A stretch of 34,629 nucleotides of DNA from Desulfurobacteriaceae bacterium (lineage in GTDB: Bacteria > Aquificota > Aquificia > Desulfurobacteriales > Desulfurobacteriaceae), in NCBI GenBank assembly GCA_027013575.1, contig JALWGN010000055.1:1-34629 (forward strand). The letters run 5' to 3'. The notes beneath the pieces were generated by a model. The model was given only the letters and a program-made list of their open reading frames with translations. It made no database searches and was not told the DNA's origin. A program made the position numbers and the translations under genes. This document shows, piece by piece, positions 15,591 to 24,420 of the stretch (positions are counted from its first letter, which is position 1; every line of letters begins with the position of its first letter).

Positions 15591-16841
15591 ATGGAGTTTA
15601 GCTTTAGCCAGCTTGACGAGAGAATTCAGAAATCTTTAGAGGAGATGGGATTTGAGTCTCCAACTCCCATTCAGAAGGAGGCGATACCTGTAGCCCTTAA
15701 GGGAGAGGACATTGTAGGTCAGGCTCAGACAGGAACGGGAAAAACGGCAGCTTTTGGTATTCCCATAGTTGAGGGGATAAGCCCGAGGGAGAGAGGGGTA
15801 AAGGCGATAATTCTTACTCCTACAAGGGAGCTTGCAATTCAGGTAGCTCACGAGATCTCCCTTATCGGGAAGAACAAGGGGGTTTCTGCCTATCCCATTT
15901 ACGGCGGCGTTTCCATTGAGAGGCAGGCTAACATTCTTAAGAGAGGAAGGAACCAGGTAATTGTTGGAACTCCCGGAAGGGTGAAAGACCTCATAAACAG
16001 GGGAATTCTGAAGCTTGACAGGGTTCGTTACGCCGTTTTAGACGAAGCGGATCAGATGCTTGACATGGGTTTCATTGAGGATATTGAGGAGATCCTCTCT
16101 AAAACGCCGAAAGAGAAACAGACGATGCTCTTTTCTGCAACTATGCCGTACGAGATAAGGAAGCTGATAGATAACTACCTCAAGCCAGGTTACAGGTTTA
16201 TAAAGGTCAGTAAACAGCTTATCACTCCAAAGGTTAAACAGAGAGTTCTCCTCGTCAGGAGCGAGGACAAGCTGAAGGCACTTGAGAAGATCCTGAAGGA
16301 GAACGAAGGGACGGCAACTATCGTTTTTGTAAAGACGAAGAGGGATGCTGCAGATATTGAGAGGGAGCTCCAGCGTTGCGGAATAAACGCAAGGGCTATA
16401 CACGGAGACCTTTCCCAGAGACAGAGGGAGAACGTTTTAAAGGCTTTCAGAGAGGGCAGGGTAAAGGTTCTTGTGGCCACAGACGTTGCAGCCAGAGGTC
16501 TTGATATTAAAGACGTTGGCCTTGTTATCAACTACGAACTTCCTGAAAACCCTGAGAGCTACGTTCACAGGATAGGAAGGACGGGAAGGGCAGGAAGAGA
16601 GGGAACGGCAATAAGCCTTGTTGCCGAACCTGAGAAGAGGAGAATGTACAGGATTAAGGGACTAAAAGGGATAAGGCCTGAAAGGTTCAGAGTAAACGAT
16701 GTTAAGGAGCTGAAGGAGAAGCTCCTCTCTGAAGATGCCGGTAGAGTTCCTGAGAGAGTTAAGAGCCTTGCAAGGGAGCTCCTCCAGGAAAGGCCTGCAG
16801 AGGAGCTTGTTGCCCTTCTTCTCTCAAAGGTTATGAGGTAG
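15591..16841 (+). CDS. DEAD-box ATP-dependent RNA helicase
   Basis: A 416-residue helicase of the CshA/DeaD/RhlE type that unwinds short RNA duplexes in ribosome assembly or mRNA decay. Motifs in order are the Q motif (FESPTPIQKEAIP), motif I AQTGTGKT (45-52), Ia PTREL (77-81), TPGR (127-130), DEAD (151-154) and SAT (182-184). Then follow TIVFVKTKRDA, VLVATDVAARGLDI and the C-terminal HRIGRTGRAGREG. A roughly 60-residue basic tail without a DbpA-type RNA-binding domain follows. ATG 15591 has GGAGAGG upstream. Its stop codon sits inside the stem of the downstream terminator shared with accA. Confidence 0.95.
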   Translation: MEFSFSQLDERIQKSLEEMGFESPTPIQKEAIPVALKGEDIVGQAQTGTGKTAAFGIPIVEGISPRERGVKAIILTPTRELAIQVAHEISLIGKNKGVSAYPIYGGVSIERQANILKRGRNQVIVGTPGRVKDLINRGILKLDRVRYAVLDEADQMLDMGFIEDIEEILSKTPKEKQTMLFSATMPYEIRKLIDNYLKPGYRFIKVSKQLITPKVKQRVLLVRSEDKLKALEKILKENEGTATIVFVKTKRDAADIERELQRCGINARAIHGDLSQRQRENVLKAFREGRVKVLVATDVAARGLDIKDVGLVINYELPENPESYVHRIGRTGRAGREGTAISLVAEPEKRRMYRIKGLKGIRPERFRVNDVKELKEKLLSEDAGRVPERVKSLARELLQERPAEELVALLLSKVMR

Positions 16842-16860
16842 GCTTCTGGCCTGCCTCTTT
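16835..16860. terminator. Shared bidirectional terminator between the helicase gene and accA
   Basis: GAGGTAGGC (16835-16843) pairs with GCCTGCCTC (16849-16857), 9 bp with one wobble. A T run follows on the plus strand. It overlaps the helicase stop codon (16839-16841) and lies just beyond the convergent accA stop. Confidence 0.6.
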
Positions 16861-17794
16861 AAAACGCCCCTATCTTCCTGAACTTCTGGTACCGGTCTTC
16901 CACAAGTTCTTCAGGAGAGAGCTTTTTAAGTTCATCAAGGTGTTTCTTTACGTATTTCCTGAAATTCTCAAAGGTCGTCTCCCAGTCTCTGTGGGCTCCC
17001 TCTAACGGTTCCGGGATTATCTCGTCAACTATTCCCAACTTTTCCAGCTCTTCTGCTGTGAGTTTTAGCGCTTCGGCTGCCTCTTTTACTTTGTCCTGAG
17101 ACTGCCAGAGAATTGCAGCGCACCCTTCCGGAGAGATTACCGAGTAGATGGAGTTTTCAAACATTAAGAGTCTGTTGGCAACAGAGATTGCCAGAGCTCC
17201 CCCACTTCCGCCCTCACCAATAACGACGCTAACGATGGGAACTTTCAGCTTTGACATCTCAAACAGGTTTCTTGCAATGGCCTCAGACTGACCGTGCTCT
17301 TCAGCCTCTATTCCGGGAAAGGCTCCCGGCGTATCAACCAGCGTGATAATCGGCTTTTTGAACTTCTCGGCCAGTTTCATAATCCTTAGGGCCTTCCTGT
17401 AGTCTTCCGGAAGTGGCATGCCGAAGTTTCTCTCTATCTTCTCCTTCGTGTCCCTTCCCTTCTCCTGACCGATTACGCATACGCTTTCACCTTCAAACTT
17501 TGCAAAGCCGGCAACTATCGCCTTTCCGTCTCCACAGTGGCGGTCGCCGTGGAGCTCCACAAAGTCCTCAAATACTGCCCTTATGTAGTCAACTGCGTGG
17601 GGGCGGTTGGGGTGGCGTGCTATCTGAACCCTATCCCAGGCAGAGAGGTTGCTGTAGAACTCCTCTATCTTCTTCTGAAACTTCTTCTCTATCTCTTCAA
17701 TTACTGTCGGGTCGTGTTTTCCCATCCGTTTCAGTTCCTCTATCTTCTTCCTGAGTCTGTCTACCTGAACTTCAAACTCGTGCAGTCCGGCCAT
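16859..17794 (-). CDS. accA: Acetyl-CoA carboxylase carboxyltransferase subunit alpha
   Basis: Alpha subunit of the carboxyltransferase that moves CO2 from biotin to acetyl-CoA, making malonyl-CoA for fatty-acid synthesis. The 311-residue length is typical. It starts with the coiled-coil-like helix EFEVQVDRLRKKIEELKRM, then IARHPNRPHAVDYI and DFVELHGDRHCGDGKAIVAG. The crotonase-fold core has GQEKGRDTKEKIERNFGMP, TLVDTPGAFPGIEAEEHGQSEAIARN and VVIGEGGSGGALAI, which form the acyl-CoA and biotin site. ATG 17794 lies 10 bp after the dnaE stop, with GAGGTT overlapping that stop, so the two genes are cotranscribed. The beta subunit gene is not in the window. Confidence 0.97.
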   Translation of the reverse strand: MAGLHEFEVQVDRLRKKIEELKRMGKHDPTVIEEIEKKFQKKIEEFYSNLSAWDRVQIARHPNRPHAVDYIRAVFEDFVELHGDRHCGDGKAIVAGFAKFEGESVCVIGQEKGRDTKEKIERNFGMPLPEDYRKALRIMKLAEKFKKPIITLVDTPGAFPGIEAEEHGQSEAIARNLFEMSKLKVPIVSVVIGEGGSGGALAISVANRLLMFENSIYSVISPEGCAAILWQSQDKVKEAAEALKLTAEELEKLGIVDEIIPEPLEGAHRDWETTFENFRKYVKKHLDELKKLSPEELVEDRYQKFRKIGAF

Positions 17795-17804
17795 CTTTTC
17801 AACC

Positions 17805-20800
17805 TCAGTTAACCTTTACTCTTTTCAGGTTAAGGCTGCTCTGGAGTTCCTTAAGGATATGTGCTTCAAGGGGTAACTTCAAGTCTGGGTCAATTTGCAA
17901 TTTTACAAAACAGTCGGGGAGCTCCGCCTCAACAACAACCGGCTTTCCGTCGGGGGAGGAGTTCTCCTCTATGAAGTTCTTAAGCCTTAAAAGGGTCTCC
18001 TCGTTTATCTGTCTGCCGTCAAGGGTTATTACAACCTCGCTTACCTGTTTGGATACGGCATCTTTAACCAGGAGAATTTCCCTGGCTATAACGCTCTTAC
18101 TCTCTTCCTCTTCCCTGACCTGACCCCTTACGGCAATGAGGTTCCCCTCTGTGAGGAGTTCTGAAACCTCCCTGTAAACGTTCGGGAAGACCAGAACGGA
18201 CACGGTTCCGTCAAGGTCGGTAAGCTCCAACGTTGCCCAGAGCTCCCCCCTCTGAGTCCTCCTCAGCTTCGCCTCCGTTATGGCTCCTGCAAGGAAGACC
18301 TCCTCTCCGTCTTTCCACTCCTCCTTCTCAGACGAGGAGTTGAACTTTAGCTCCACAACACCCCTGTACTCCTCCAGCGGATGACCGGAAAGGTAGAACC
18401 CTATGGCCTGTCTCTCGTACTCCCACTTTATCCTGTCGTTCCACTCAGGGATGTTCGGGAACTCCTTCTCAACAACTGCCGTTTCGTCTCCAAACAGGCT
18501 CATCAGTCCCTTACTTCTTGACTTCTGGATGCTCTGGGCTGCGTTCATTGCCCTGTCTAAAACCTCGTAGTTTGCAGCCCTTGAAATTCCTGTAGAGTCA
18601 AAGGCTCCTGCCTTTATGAGGGCTTCTATAACCTTCCTGTTTACAATCTTCAAATCAACCCTCTGGCAGAAGTCGTAGAGGTCTTTAAACTCTCCTCCTT
18701 CTTTCCTTACCTCTTCAATGTGCAGAGCCGCTTTCTCCCCAACTCCCTTAATTCCTGCAAGTCCAAACCTTATTCCCTCTCCCTCAATCTCAAAGTAGGC
18801 TCCACTTCTGTTGATGTCCGGCGGGAATACCGGAATCCCGTTCTCTTTGCAGTCCTTCATGAACTTTACGATTTCGTCTGTTTTGTCAAAGTCAATTGAC
18901 ATCATTGTTGCCATCAGCTCTTTCGGGTAGTGGGCTTTTAGGTAGGCCGTAACGTAGGCGAGGAACCCGTACGCAGCAGAGTGGGACTTGTTGAAGCCGT
19001 ACTCGGCAAACTTTGCTATGTCGTCAAAGAGCTTCTCTATCTTTTCCTTCGGATATCCCCTTTCAACCGCCCTTGAAACGAATATGCTCCTCTGCTCCTC
19101 CATTATCTCTTTCTTCTTCTTACCCATCGCACGCCTTAAAAGGTCTGCCTCTCCTAAGGAGTAACCGGCAAGTATGTTTGCTATCTGCATTATCTGTTCC
19201 TGGTAGATGAAGAGGCCGTAGGTCTCTTTAAGAACCGGCTCAAGTTCCGGGAAGATATAGTCAACCTCTTCCTCTCCGTGCTTTCTCTTTATGTAGCTCT
19301 CCGCCATTCCGGAGTTGAGAGGGCCGGGTCTGTAGAGGGCAACAAGGGCGATGATGTCCTCAAAGACGCTGGGTTTGAGCCTCTTCATGAGGTTTCTCAT
19401 TCCCCTTGATTCAAGCTGGAAAACGCCGATTGTGTTCCCTTCCTGAAGGAGCTTGAAGGTTTTCTCGTCGTCTAAGGGTAGTTTCGTTGGAACTATCTCT
19501 ACGCCGTGTCTCTCCTTGATGAGCTTTATCGTCCTGTCTATGATTGTAAGGGTTTTAAGGCCTAAGAAGTCCATCTTTAAAAGGCCTAAGGCCTCAACCT
19601 GTCCCATGTCGTACTGGGTTGTAACGTCTCCGTCTTTACTCTTTGCAAGGGGGATGTAGTCTGTAAGGGTTTCCGGTGCGATAACGACGCCGGCGGCGTG
19701 GACTCCCGTCTGGCGGGCAAGCCCCTGCAGCCTTTTGGCTATCTTTATGAGCCTTTCAACTGTCGGGTCTTTCTCCATGAGCTCTTTGATTTCGGGAGCT
19801 CTCTCTACCGCATCCTCAACAGACTTTGCATCGTTTGGAATGAGCTTTGCCAGTTTGTCAACTTCCTTCGGAGGTATTCCAAGAACCCTTCCAACGTCTC
19901 TAACCACCATCTTTGTCTTCATTGTTCCGAAGGTGATGATCTGGCAGACCTTGTCCTCCCCGTACTTTTCCCGAACGTACTGGATAACCCTGTCCCTGCC
20001 TTCCTGACAGATGTCAACGTCAATGTCGGGCATCGTTACCCTTTCGGGGTTTAGGAACCTTTCAAACAGGAGGTTGAACCTTAAGGGGTCTATGTCTGTA
20101 ATCCCTATGGCGTAGGCAACCAGTGAACCAGCCGCCGAACCCCTTCCGGGTCCCACCGGTATTCCGTTCCTCTTTGCCCAGTTGATAAAGTCCCAGACGA
20201 TGAGAAAGTAGCCGGGGAATCCCATGTCGCTGATTATTTTCAGCTCGTGGTTGAGCCTCTCGTAGTACTTCTGCCTCTCCTCTCCGTCTAAGATTCCCTG
20301 CTCTTTAAACCTTCTTTCAAGACCTTCCTCTGCCAGCTTCCTCAGGTAACTTTCGTAGGTGTGGCCTTCCGGAACCTCGTACTTTGGAAGGAGGTAGCCT
20401 CTGTTCTCAAAGGTTTCAAGCGTTCCTTCTACCTTCTCTGCAATTTTTAGCGTGTTGAAAACCGCCTGAGGGACTTCTCTGAAGACCTCCAGCATCTCCT
20501 GAGCGTTCTTGAAGTAGAACTCTTTACTGGGAAATCTCATCCTCTTCTCGTCTGTCAGCTTCTTTCCCGTCTGAAGGCAGAGGAGAACGTCGTGGGCTTC
20601 CCAGTCCTCTTTGTTGAGGTAGTGGGCGTCGTTTGTTGCAACGAGGTCTATGTCAAGTTTTTTGGAGAGCTCTATCAGGAACCTGTTTGCCTTTTCCTGC
20701 TCCTTTATGCCGTGGTACTGGATTTCAAGGTAGAAGTCTTCTCCAAAGAGCTCCTTGTACCACTTTGCGGCCTCTACGGCCTCTTCCTCTTTTCCCATCA

Positions 20801-21260
20801 GGTAGAGAAGGGGTATCTCTCCCTGAATACAGGCAGAGAGGGCAATCAGCCCTTCGCTGTACTTCTCTAAAACCTCTTTGTCTATCCTCGGTTTGTAGTA
20901 GAACCCTTCTGTAAAACCTATCGTGCTGAGCTTCATCAGGTTCTTAAGGCCTTTATCGTTCTTTGCAAGGAGGATGAGGTGGTAGCTCCCCTTCTCACCC
21001 TCTTTCCCTTTGCTCTTGTCAAAGCGGGAGCCTTTGGCTATGTAAAACTCCTGTCCTATGATGGGTTTTATTCCCTTCTCTTTGCACGTCTTGTAGAGCT
21101 CGTAAGAGGCGTACATGTTCCCGTGGTCTGTTACGGCAACTGCCGGCATTCCATACTCTACGGCCTTGTCAACAAGGTCTTTTATCTTTATTGCTCCGTC
21201 TAAGATTGAGTACTGGGAGTGGAGGTGAAGGTGAACGAAGTCTCCCGGCCTGACGCTCAT
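17805..21260 (-). CDS. dnaE: DNA polymerase III subunit alpha
   Basis: Replicative polymerase catalytic subunit, 1151 residues, DnaE1 type. The N-terminal PHP domain (FVHLHLHSQYSILDGA, TDHGNMY, ATNDAHY) keeps most metal ligands (H12, H14, H46, D211, H213). The polymerase core has GPGRGSAAGS (370-379), the catalytic pair D412 and D414 in PDIDVD, and the third Asp D564 in LLKMDFLG. The fingers region includes the AEYGFNKSHSAAYG motif. A helix-hairpin-helix stretch and a C-terminal OB fold (VFLAGAITEAKLRRTQRG) follow. The start ATG has AAGGAG upstream. It diverges from pstC and is cotranscribed with accA. Confidence 0.98.
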   Translation of the reverse strand: MSVRPGDFVHLHLHSQYSILDGAIKIKDLVDKAVEYGMPAVAVTDHGNMYASYELYKTCKEKGIKPIIGQEFYIAKGSRFDKSKGKEGEKGSYHLILLAKNDKGLKNLMKLSTIGFTEGFYYKPRIDKEVLEKYSEGLIALSACIQGEIPLLYLMGKEEEAVEAAKWYKELFGEDFYLEIQYHGIKEQEKANRFLIELSKKLDIDLVATNDAHYLNKEDWEAHDVLLCLQTGKKLTDEKRMRFPSKEFYFKNAQEMLEVFREVPQAVFNTLKIAEKVEGTLETFENRGYLLPKYEVPEGHTYESYLRKLAEEGLERRFKEQGILDGEERQKYYERLNHELKIISDMGFPGYFLIVWDFINWAKRNGIPVGPGRGSAAGSLVAYAIGITDIDPLRFNLLFERFLNPERVTMPDIDVDICQEGRDRVIQYVREKYGEDKVCQIITFGTMKTKMVVRDVGRVLGIPPKEVDKLAKLIPNDAKSVEDAVERAPEIKELMEKDPTVERLIKIAKRLQGLARQTGVHAAGVVIAPETLTDYIPLAKSKDGDVTTQYDMGQVEALGLLKMDFLGLKTLTIIDRTIKLIKERHGVEIVPTKLPLDDEKTFKLLQEGNTIGVFQLESRGMRNLMKRLKPSVFEDIIALVALYRPGPLNSGMAESYIKRKHGEEEVDYIFPELEPVLKETYGLFIYQEQIMQIANILAGYSLGEADLLRRAMGKKKKEIMEEQRSIFVSRAVERGYPKEKIEKLFDDIAKFAEYGFNKSHSAAYGFLAYVTAYLKAHYPKELMATMMSIDFDKTDEIVKFMKDCKENGIPVFPPDINRSGAYFEIEGEGIRFGLAGIKGVGEKAALHIEEVRKEGGEFKDLYDFCQRVDLKIVNRKVIEALIKAGAFDSTGISRAANYEVLDRAMNAAQSIQKSRSKGLMSLFGDETAVVEKEFPNIPEWNDRIKWEYERQAIGFYLSGHPLEEYRGVVELKFNSSSEKEEWKDGEEVFLAGAITEAKLRRTQRGELWATLELTDLDGTVSVLVFPNVYREVSELLTEGNLIAVRGQVREEEESKSVIAREILLVKDAVSKQVSEVVITLDGRQINEETLLRLKNFIEENSSPDGKPVVVEAELPDCFVKLQIDPDLKLPLEAHILKELQSSLNLKRVKVN

Positions 21261-21318
21261 TGCTTTCTCCTTGTAAAGAGCAGTTTGTTCCTAAGAAAGT
21301 TATTCTAACTGTTCCTTT

Positions 21319-21352
21319 TTAACAATTTCTTAACAGTTTCTTCTGATAAAAT
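21319..21352 (+). promoter_or_regulatory. Pho-box-like direct repeats and -10 of pstCAB
   Basis: Two adjacent 11-bp repeats, TTAACAATTTC (21319-21329) and TTAACAGTTTC (21330-21340), differ by one base. A TAAAAT (21347-21352) begins 11 nt after the second TTAACA, the same spacing I recall for the E. coli phoA Pho box, with no canonical -35. This fits activation by a PhoB/PhoP-type regulator under phosphate starvation. On the minus strand a TAGAAT (21307-21302) could serve dnaE. Confidence 0.65.
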
Positions 21353-21382
21353 TGGCCTGCATAATGTTTTTGGAGTTTGTTG

Positions 21383-22312
21383 ATGGCCAGGAGTCGGGGA
21401 TTCTGGGCAGACTGGACTTTCGGCAAAGTTGCAGCCCTTTCGGCCTTTCTCGTTGTTGCCATTTTAGTAGCCCTTGCGGTTGTTCTGTACGGAGAGTCCA
21501 AGCTGGCAATTGATACGTTTGGTGTCTGGAAGTTTATAACTTCAAAGGTCTGGAATCCTCCGATGAATAAGTTCGGGGGAGCTCCCGCCATCTTCGGAAC
21601 GATCGTAAGTACCATCATCTCTATTCTCATAGCCGTTCCCGTTGCTATAGGAATTGCAATTTTCCTTACAGAGATCGCTCCCCACCCTTTAAGAACCCCC
21701 GTAGGGGTGGCGATAGAGCTCCTTGCCGCTATCCCCAGCATTATCTACGGGATGTGGGGGCTCTTCTTCTTTGCACCCTTTATGAGAGACTACCTGCAGC
21801 CTGTAATCCACGCAACTTTAGGCAAGCTCCCGCTTATAGGCCACTGGTTTCAGGGCTACACGCCGGGAATTGGACTTCTTACAGCATCTATCGTCCTCTC
21901 AATAATGATCCTCCCCTACACTGCTGCCATCTCAAGGGACTCCTTTAAAATGGTTCCCGACGTTCTTAAGGAGTCTGCCTACGCCCTGGGAGCCACAAAG
22001 TGGGACGTTATGAAGGACGTTGTTATTCCCTATGCCAAACTTGGAGTGGTTGGCGGGATAATTCTCTCGCTGGGGAGAGCTCTCGGTGAAACCATGGCAG
22101 TTACTTTCGTTATGGGTAACCAGCCGGTAATTCCCCACTCCCTCTTGGAGCCTGCAACCTCCATTACAGTTACGCTTGCAAACGAGTTTACAGAGGCAGA
22201 TACAGACCTCTACCTTTCAAGCCTCTTCTACCTGGCCTTTATCCTCTTCGTTATGAGCTTTCTCGTTATAGCCATCGGCAAGTTCGTTTTCCTTAAAAGG
22301 GTTGAGAGGTAA
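21383..22312 (+). CDS. pstC: Phosphate ABC transporter permease PstC
   Basis: Inner-membrane permease of the high-affinity phosphate importer, 309 residues with six predicted helices. Family segments include PAIFGTIVSTIISILIAVPV, PSIIYGMWGLF, and the EAA loop [20 protein letters not shown] that docks to the ATPase, followed by LGRALGETMAVTFVMG. ATG 21383 is chosen because GGAG (21372-21375) precedes it; TTG codons at 21377 and 21380 are less well placed. It is the first gene of pstC-pstA-pstB. No pstS precedes it; the neighbour is the divergent dnaE. Confidence 0.95.
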   Translation: MARSRGFWADWTFGKVAALSAFLVVAILVALAVVLYGESKLAIDTFGVWKFITSKVWNPPMNKFGGAPAIFGTIVSTIISILIAVPVAIGIAIFLTEIAPHPLRTPVGVAIELLAAIPSIIYGMWGLFFFAPFMRDYLQPVIHATLGKLPLIGHWFQGYTPGIGLLTASIVLSIMILPYTAAISRDSFKMVPDVLKESAYALGATKWDVMKDVVIPYAKLGVVGGIILSLGRALGETMAVTFVMGNQPVIPHSLLEPATSITVTLANEFTEADTDLYLSSLFYLAFILFVMSFLVIAIGKFVFLKRVER

Positions 22313-22315
22313 ACC

Positions 22316-23158
22316 TTGGACGCAGTAAGGAGAAGGAAATTTATAAACGGGTTTATTCTGGTTCTCTCCACTCTTGCTGCCCTCTTTGGCCTTATGTGGC
22401 TTTTCTGGATACTGGGAACTCTTCTGTATAAAGGTCTCGGTTCCCTCTCCCTTGAAGTCTTCATAGGCAATCCTCCCGCCCCGGGAGACAACACGGGAGG
22501 ACTCAAGCACGCAATAGTGGGGCAGACACTTATCGTTCTTATAGCAACCCTTATCGGAATACCCGTTGGAATACTTGCAGGAACCTACCTCTCAGAGTAC
22601 GGTGGGAACAGCAGGGTTGCCAACTTCATAAGGGACTTATCAGACGTTGTTATGAGCGTTCCTTCAATCGTTGTTGGAACATTTATCTACGCGATAATGG
22701 TTAAGCCTGCCGGCCACTTTATGGGAATAGCAGGTTCTGTCTCCCTTGCCATAATGATGATTCCCATCATCCTGAGAACTACAGACGACATGTTGAGGAT
22801 GGTTCCGCCGGAGCTCCGTGAAGCCGCCTACGCCCTCGGAGCAACCAAGTTCAAAGTTATAAAAGACGTCGTCTACAGGGCTGCCATAACGGGGATAGTT
22901 ACCGGAGTGATACTCTCCGTTGCAAGGATTGGCGGAGAGACCGCCCCTCTCCTCTTTACCTCCTTCAACAACAACTTCTTCACACTTAACATCTTCCAGC
23001 CTATGGCGTCTTTAACTGTAACCATGTACGACTACGCCATGAGCCCTTACAAGTACTGGCAACAGCTTGCCTGGGCTGCAGCGATAATTCTGACCTTTGG
23101 TGTACTTGGAGCCAACATAATTGGTAGAGTAATAGCCCACTACAAGTTTAAGAAGTAG
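22316..23158 (+). CDS. pstA: Phosphate ABC transporter permease PstA
   Basis: Second permease half, 280 residues, pairing with PstC. It has six hydrophobic helices, the conserved [31 protein letters not shown] type region near the middle, [14 protein letters not shown], and the EAA loop [21 protein letters not shown] followed by [13 protein letters not shown]. The start is a TTG at 22316 with GAGAGG about 6 bp upstream, 3 bp after the pstC stop; no ATG is closer. It lies 8 bp before pstB in the same operon. Confidence 0.95.
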   Translation: MDAVRRRKFINGFILVLSTLAALFGLMWLFWILGTLLYKGLGSLSLEVFIGNPPAPGDNTGGLKHAIVGQTLIVLIATLIGIPVGILAGTYLSEYGGNSRVANFIRDLSDVVMSVPSIVVGTFIYAIMVKPAGHFMGIAGSVSLAIMMIPIILRTTDDMLRMVPPELREAAYALGATKFKVIKDVVYRAAITGIVTGVILSVARIGGETAPLLFTSFNNNFFTLNIFQPMASLTVTMYDYAMSPYKYWQQLAWAAAIILTFGVLGANIIGRVIAHYKFKK

Positions 23159-23166
23159 GAGGAGAT

Positions 23167-23946
23167 ATGGCCTTTGTTATAGAGCCTAAAGAACCGGTTA
23201 AGATAGTTGTTGATCACCTTAAGTTTTACTACGGAGACCATCAGGTTCTTAAAGACATCTCCTTCAAAGTTCCCGAGAAAAAGGTAACTGCTCTAATAGG
23301 CCCTTCAGGGTGCGGAAAAACCACTCTCCTAAGGTGTTTCAACAGGATGCACGACCTCTACCCCGGTAACAGGTACGAGGGGAGAATACTCCTTGACGGT
23401 GAGAACATACTTGACCCCAACTACGACGTTATAAGGCTCAGAATAAGAGTAGGTATGGTTTTTCAGAAGCCCACGGCTTTCCCCATGTCAATCTTTGACA
23501 ACGTTGCCTACGGCTTGAGACTTCAGGGTCTGAAAAACAAGACAGAGCTTGCAGATAGGGTTGAAAAAGCTTTAAAGGATGCAGCCCTCTGGGACGAGGT
23601 AAAGGACAAGTTGAACAAGCCTGCTACTGCTCTCTCTGGAGGTCAACAGCAGAGGCTCTGCATTGCAAGGGCTATAGCCGTTGAGCCCGAGGTTCTTCTC
23701 TTTGACGAGCCAACCTCTGCCCTTGACCCCATCTCAACTGCAAAGATAGAGGAGCTGGTTGTAAGCTTCAGGGACAAGCTCACCGTAATAATCGTTACCC
23801 ACAACATGCAGCAGGCCGCTAGGGTTTCCGACTATACGGCCTTTATGTACATGGGAGAGCTCATAGAGTTCAACAGAACGGAAGACCTCTTCGTTAAGCC
23901 TAAGGAAAAGCTTACAGAGGACTACATCACCGGAAGGTTCGGTTAA
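23167..23946 (+). CDS. pstB: Phosphate ABC transporter ATP-binding protein PstB
   Basis: ATPase of the phosphate importer, 259 residues. Walker A GPSGCGKT is at 45-52, the Q-loop at [19 protein letters not shown], the signature ALSGGQQQR near 155-163, Walker [13 protein letters not shown] near 177-188 and the switch His in [22 protein letters not shown] near 211. These are diagnostic PstB sequences. ATG 23167 has AGGAGGAG upstream. phoU, which often follows, is absent; instead a promoter region and the nuo operon come next. Confidence 0.97.
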   Translation: MAFVIEPKEPVKIVVDHLKFYYGDHQVLKDISFKVPEKKVTALIGPSGCGKTTLLRCFNRMHDLYPGNRYEGRILLDGENILDPNYDVIRLRIRVGMVFQKPTAFPMSIFDNVAYGLRLQGLKNKTELADRVEKALKDAALWDEVKDKLNKPATALSGGQQQRLCIARAIAVEPEVLLFDEPTSALDPISTAKIEELVVSFRDKLTVIIVTHNMQQAARVSDYTAFMYMGELIEFNRTEDLFVKPKEKLTEDYITGRFG

Positions 23947-23971
23947 GAAAAAGATAAAAATTTCATAATCC

Positions 23972-24001
23972 TTGACCTTTCAGCCTCTTCTATCTTAAAA
24001 T
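23972..24001 (+). promoter_or_regulatory. Distal candidate promoter of the nuo operon
   Basis: TTGACC (23972-23977), an 18-bp spacer and TAAAAT (23996-24001). It lies after pstB and about 85 bp before nuoA. It could work in tandem with the proximal promoter at 24030. Confidence 0.5.
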
Positions 24002-24018
24002 AGTTTCAACGAGCGCTT

Positions 24019-24058
24019 TTTACAGATTGTTTACAAATTTTTTACAATTTGGTAATAT
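24019..24058 (+). promoter_or_regulatory. Proximal nuo promoter with three 11-bp-spaced TTTACA repeats
   Basis: TTTACA occurs at 24019-24024, 24030-24035 and 24041-24046, exactly 11 bp apart. The middle copy is 17 bp from TAATAT (24053-24058), giving a good sigma-70 promoter with transcription starting about 20 bp before nuoA. The phasing resembles the TTAACA repeats at the pst promoter, so a regulator binding on one face of the helix is possible. Confidence 0.6.
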
Positions 24059-24084
24059 CAGACCAAAGGATTTAGGAGAGGAAG

Positions 24085-24420
24085 ATGCTCTACAGCTTTA
24101 TAGTTTTCCTCATCGTGATGGCGCTTGCAGGACTTCTTCTCTGGGTAATGTCCGTTGCCGTGGCTCCAAAGGATCCCCACCCTGTTAAGGAAGATACGTA
24201 CGAGTGTGGTCTTCCAGCCCCGGAGCCAATAATCTCCAGCGTTAACTTCCAGTACTACTTCTACGCTATCATCTTTATCGCTATGGATATAGCAGGTGTC
24301 TTCTTCGTTCTTTACTCCGTTGGTAAGGGAGACCCCAAGTTCGGCTGGATATTTATCCTCTTCTCACTCCTTCTCATGATTCCCCTTACTTACGTAATGG
24401 TTGGAGGAAACAGGAGATGA
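24085..24420 (+). CDS. nuoA: Complex I subunit NuoA (variant)
   Basis: NuoA/ND3-type membrane subunit, 111 residues with three helices (about 3-27, 55-80, 87-107). The conserved loop shows DTYECGLPAP (37-46), matching the family's E-(C/S)-G near the quinone tunnel. In the second helix the family's acidic pair (FDVE in E. coli) reads MDIA: D68 is kept but the Glu position is A70. ATG 24085 has AGGAGAGG upstream. It is first of an 11-gene cluster; its stop overlaps nuoB by 4 bp. Assignment is secure from motif and position, but the missing Glu marks a divergent form. Confidence 0.88.
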   Translation: MLYSFIVFLIVMALAGLLLWVMSVAVAPKDPHPVKEDTYECGLPAPEPIISSVNFQYYFYAIIFIAMDIAGVFFVLYSVGKGDPKFGWIFILFSLLLMIPLTYVMVGGNRR

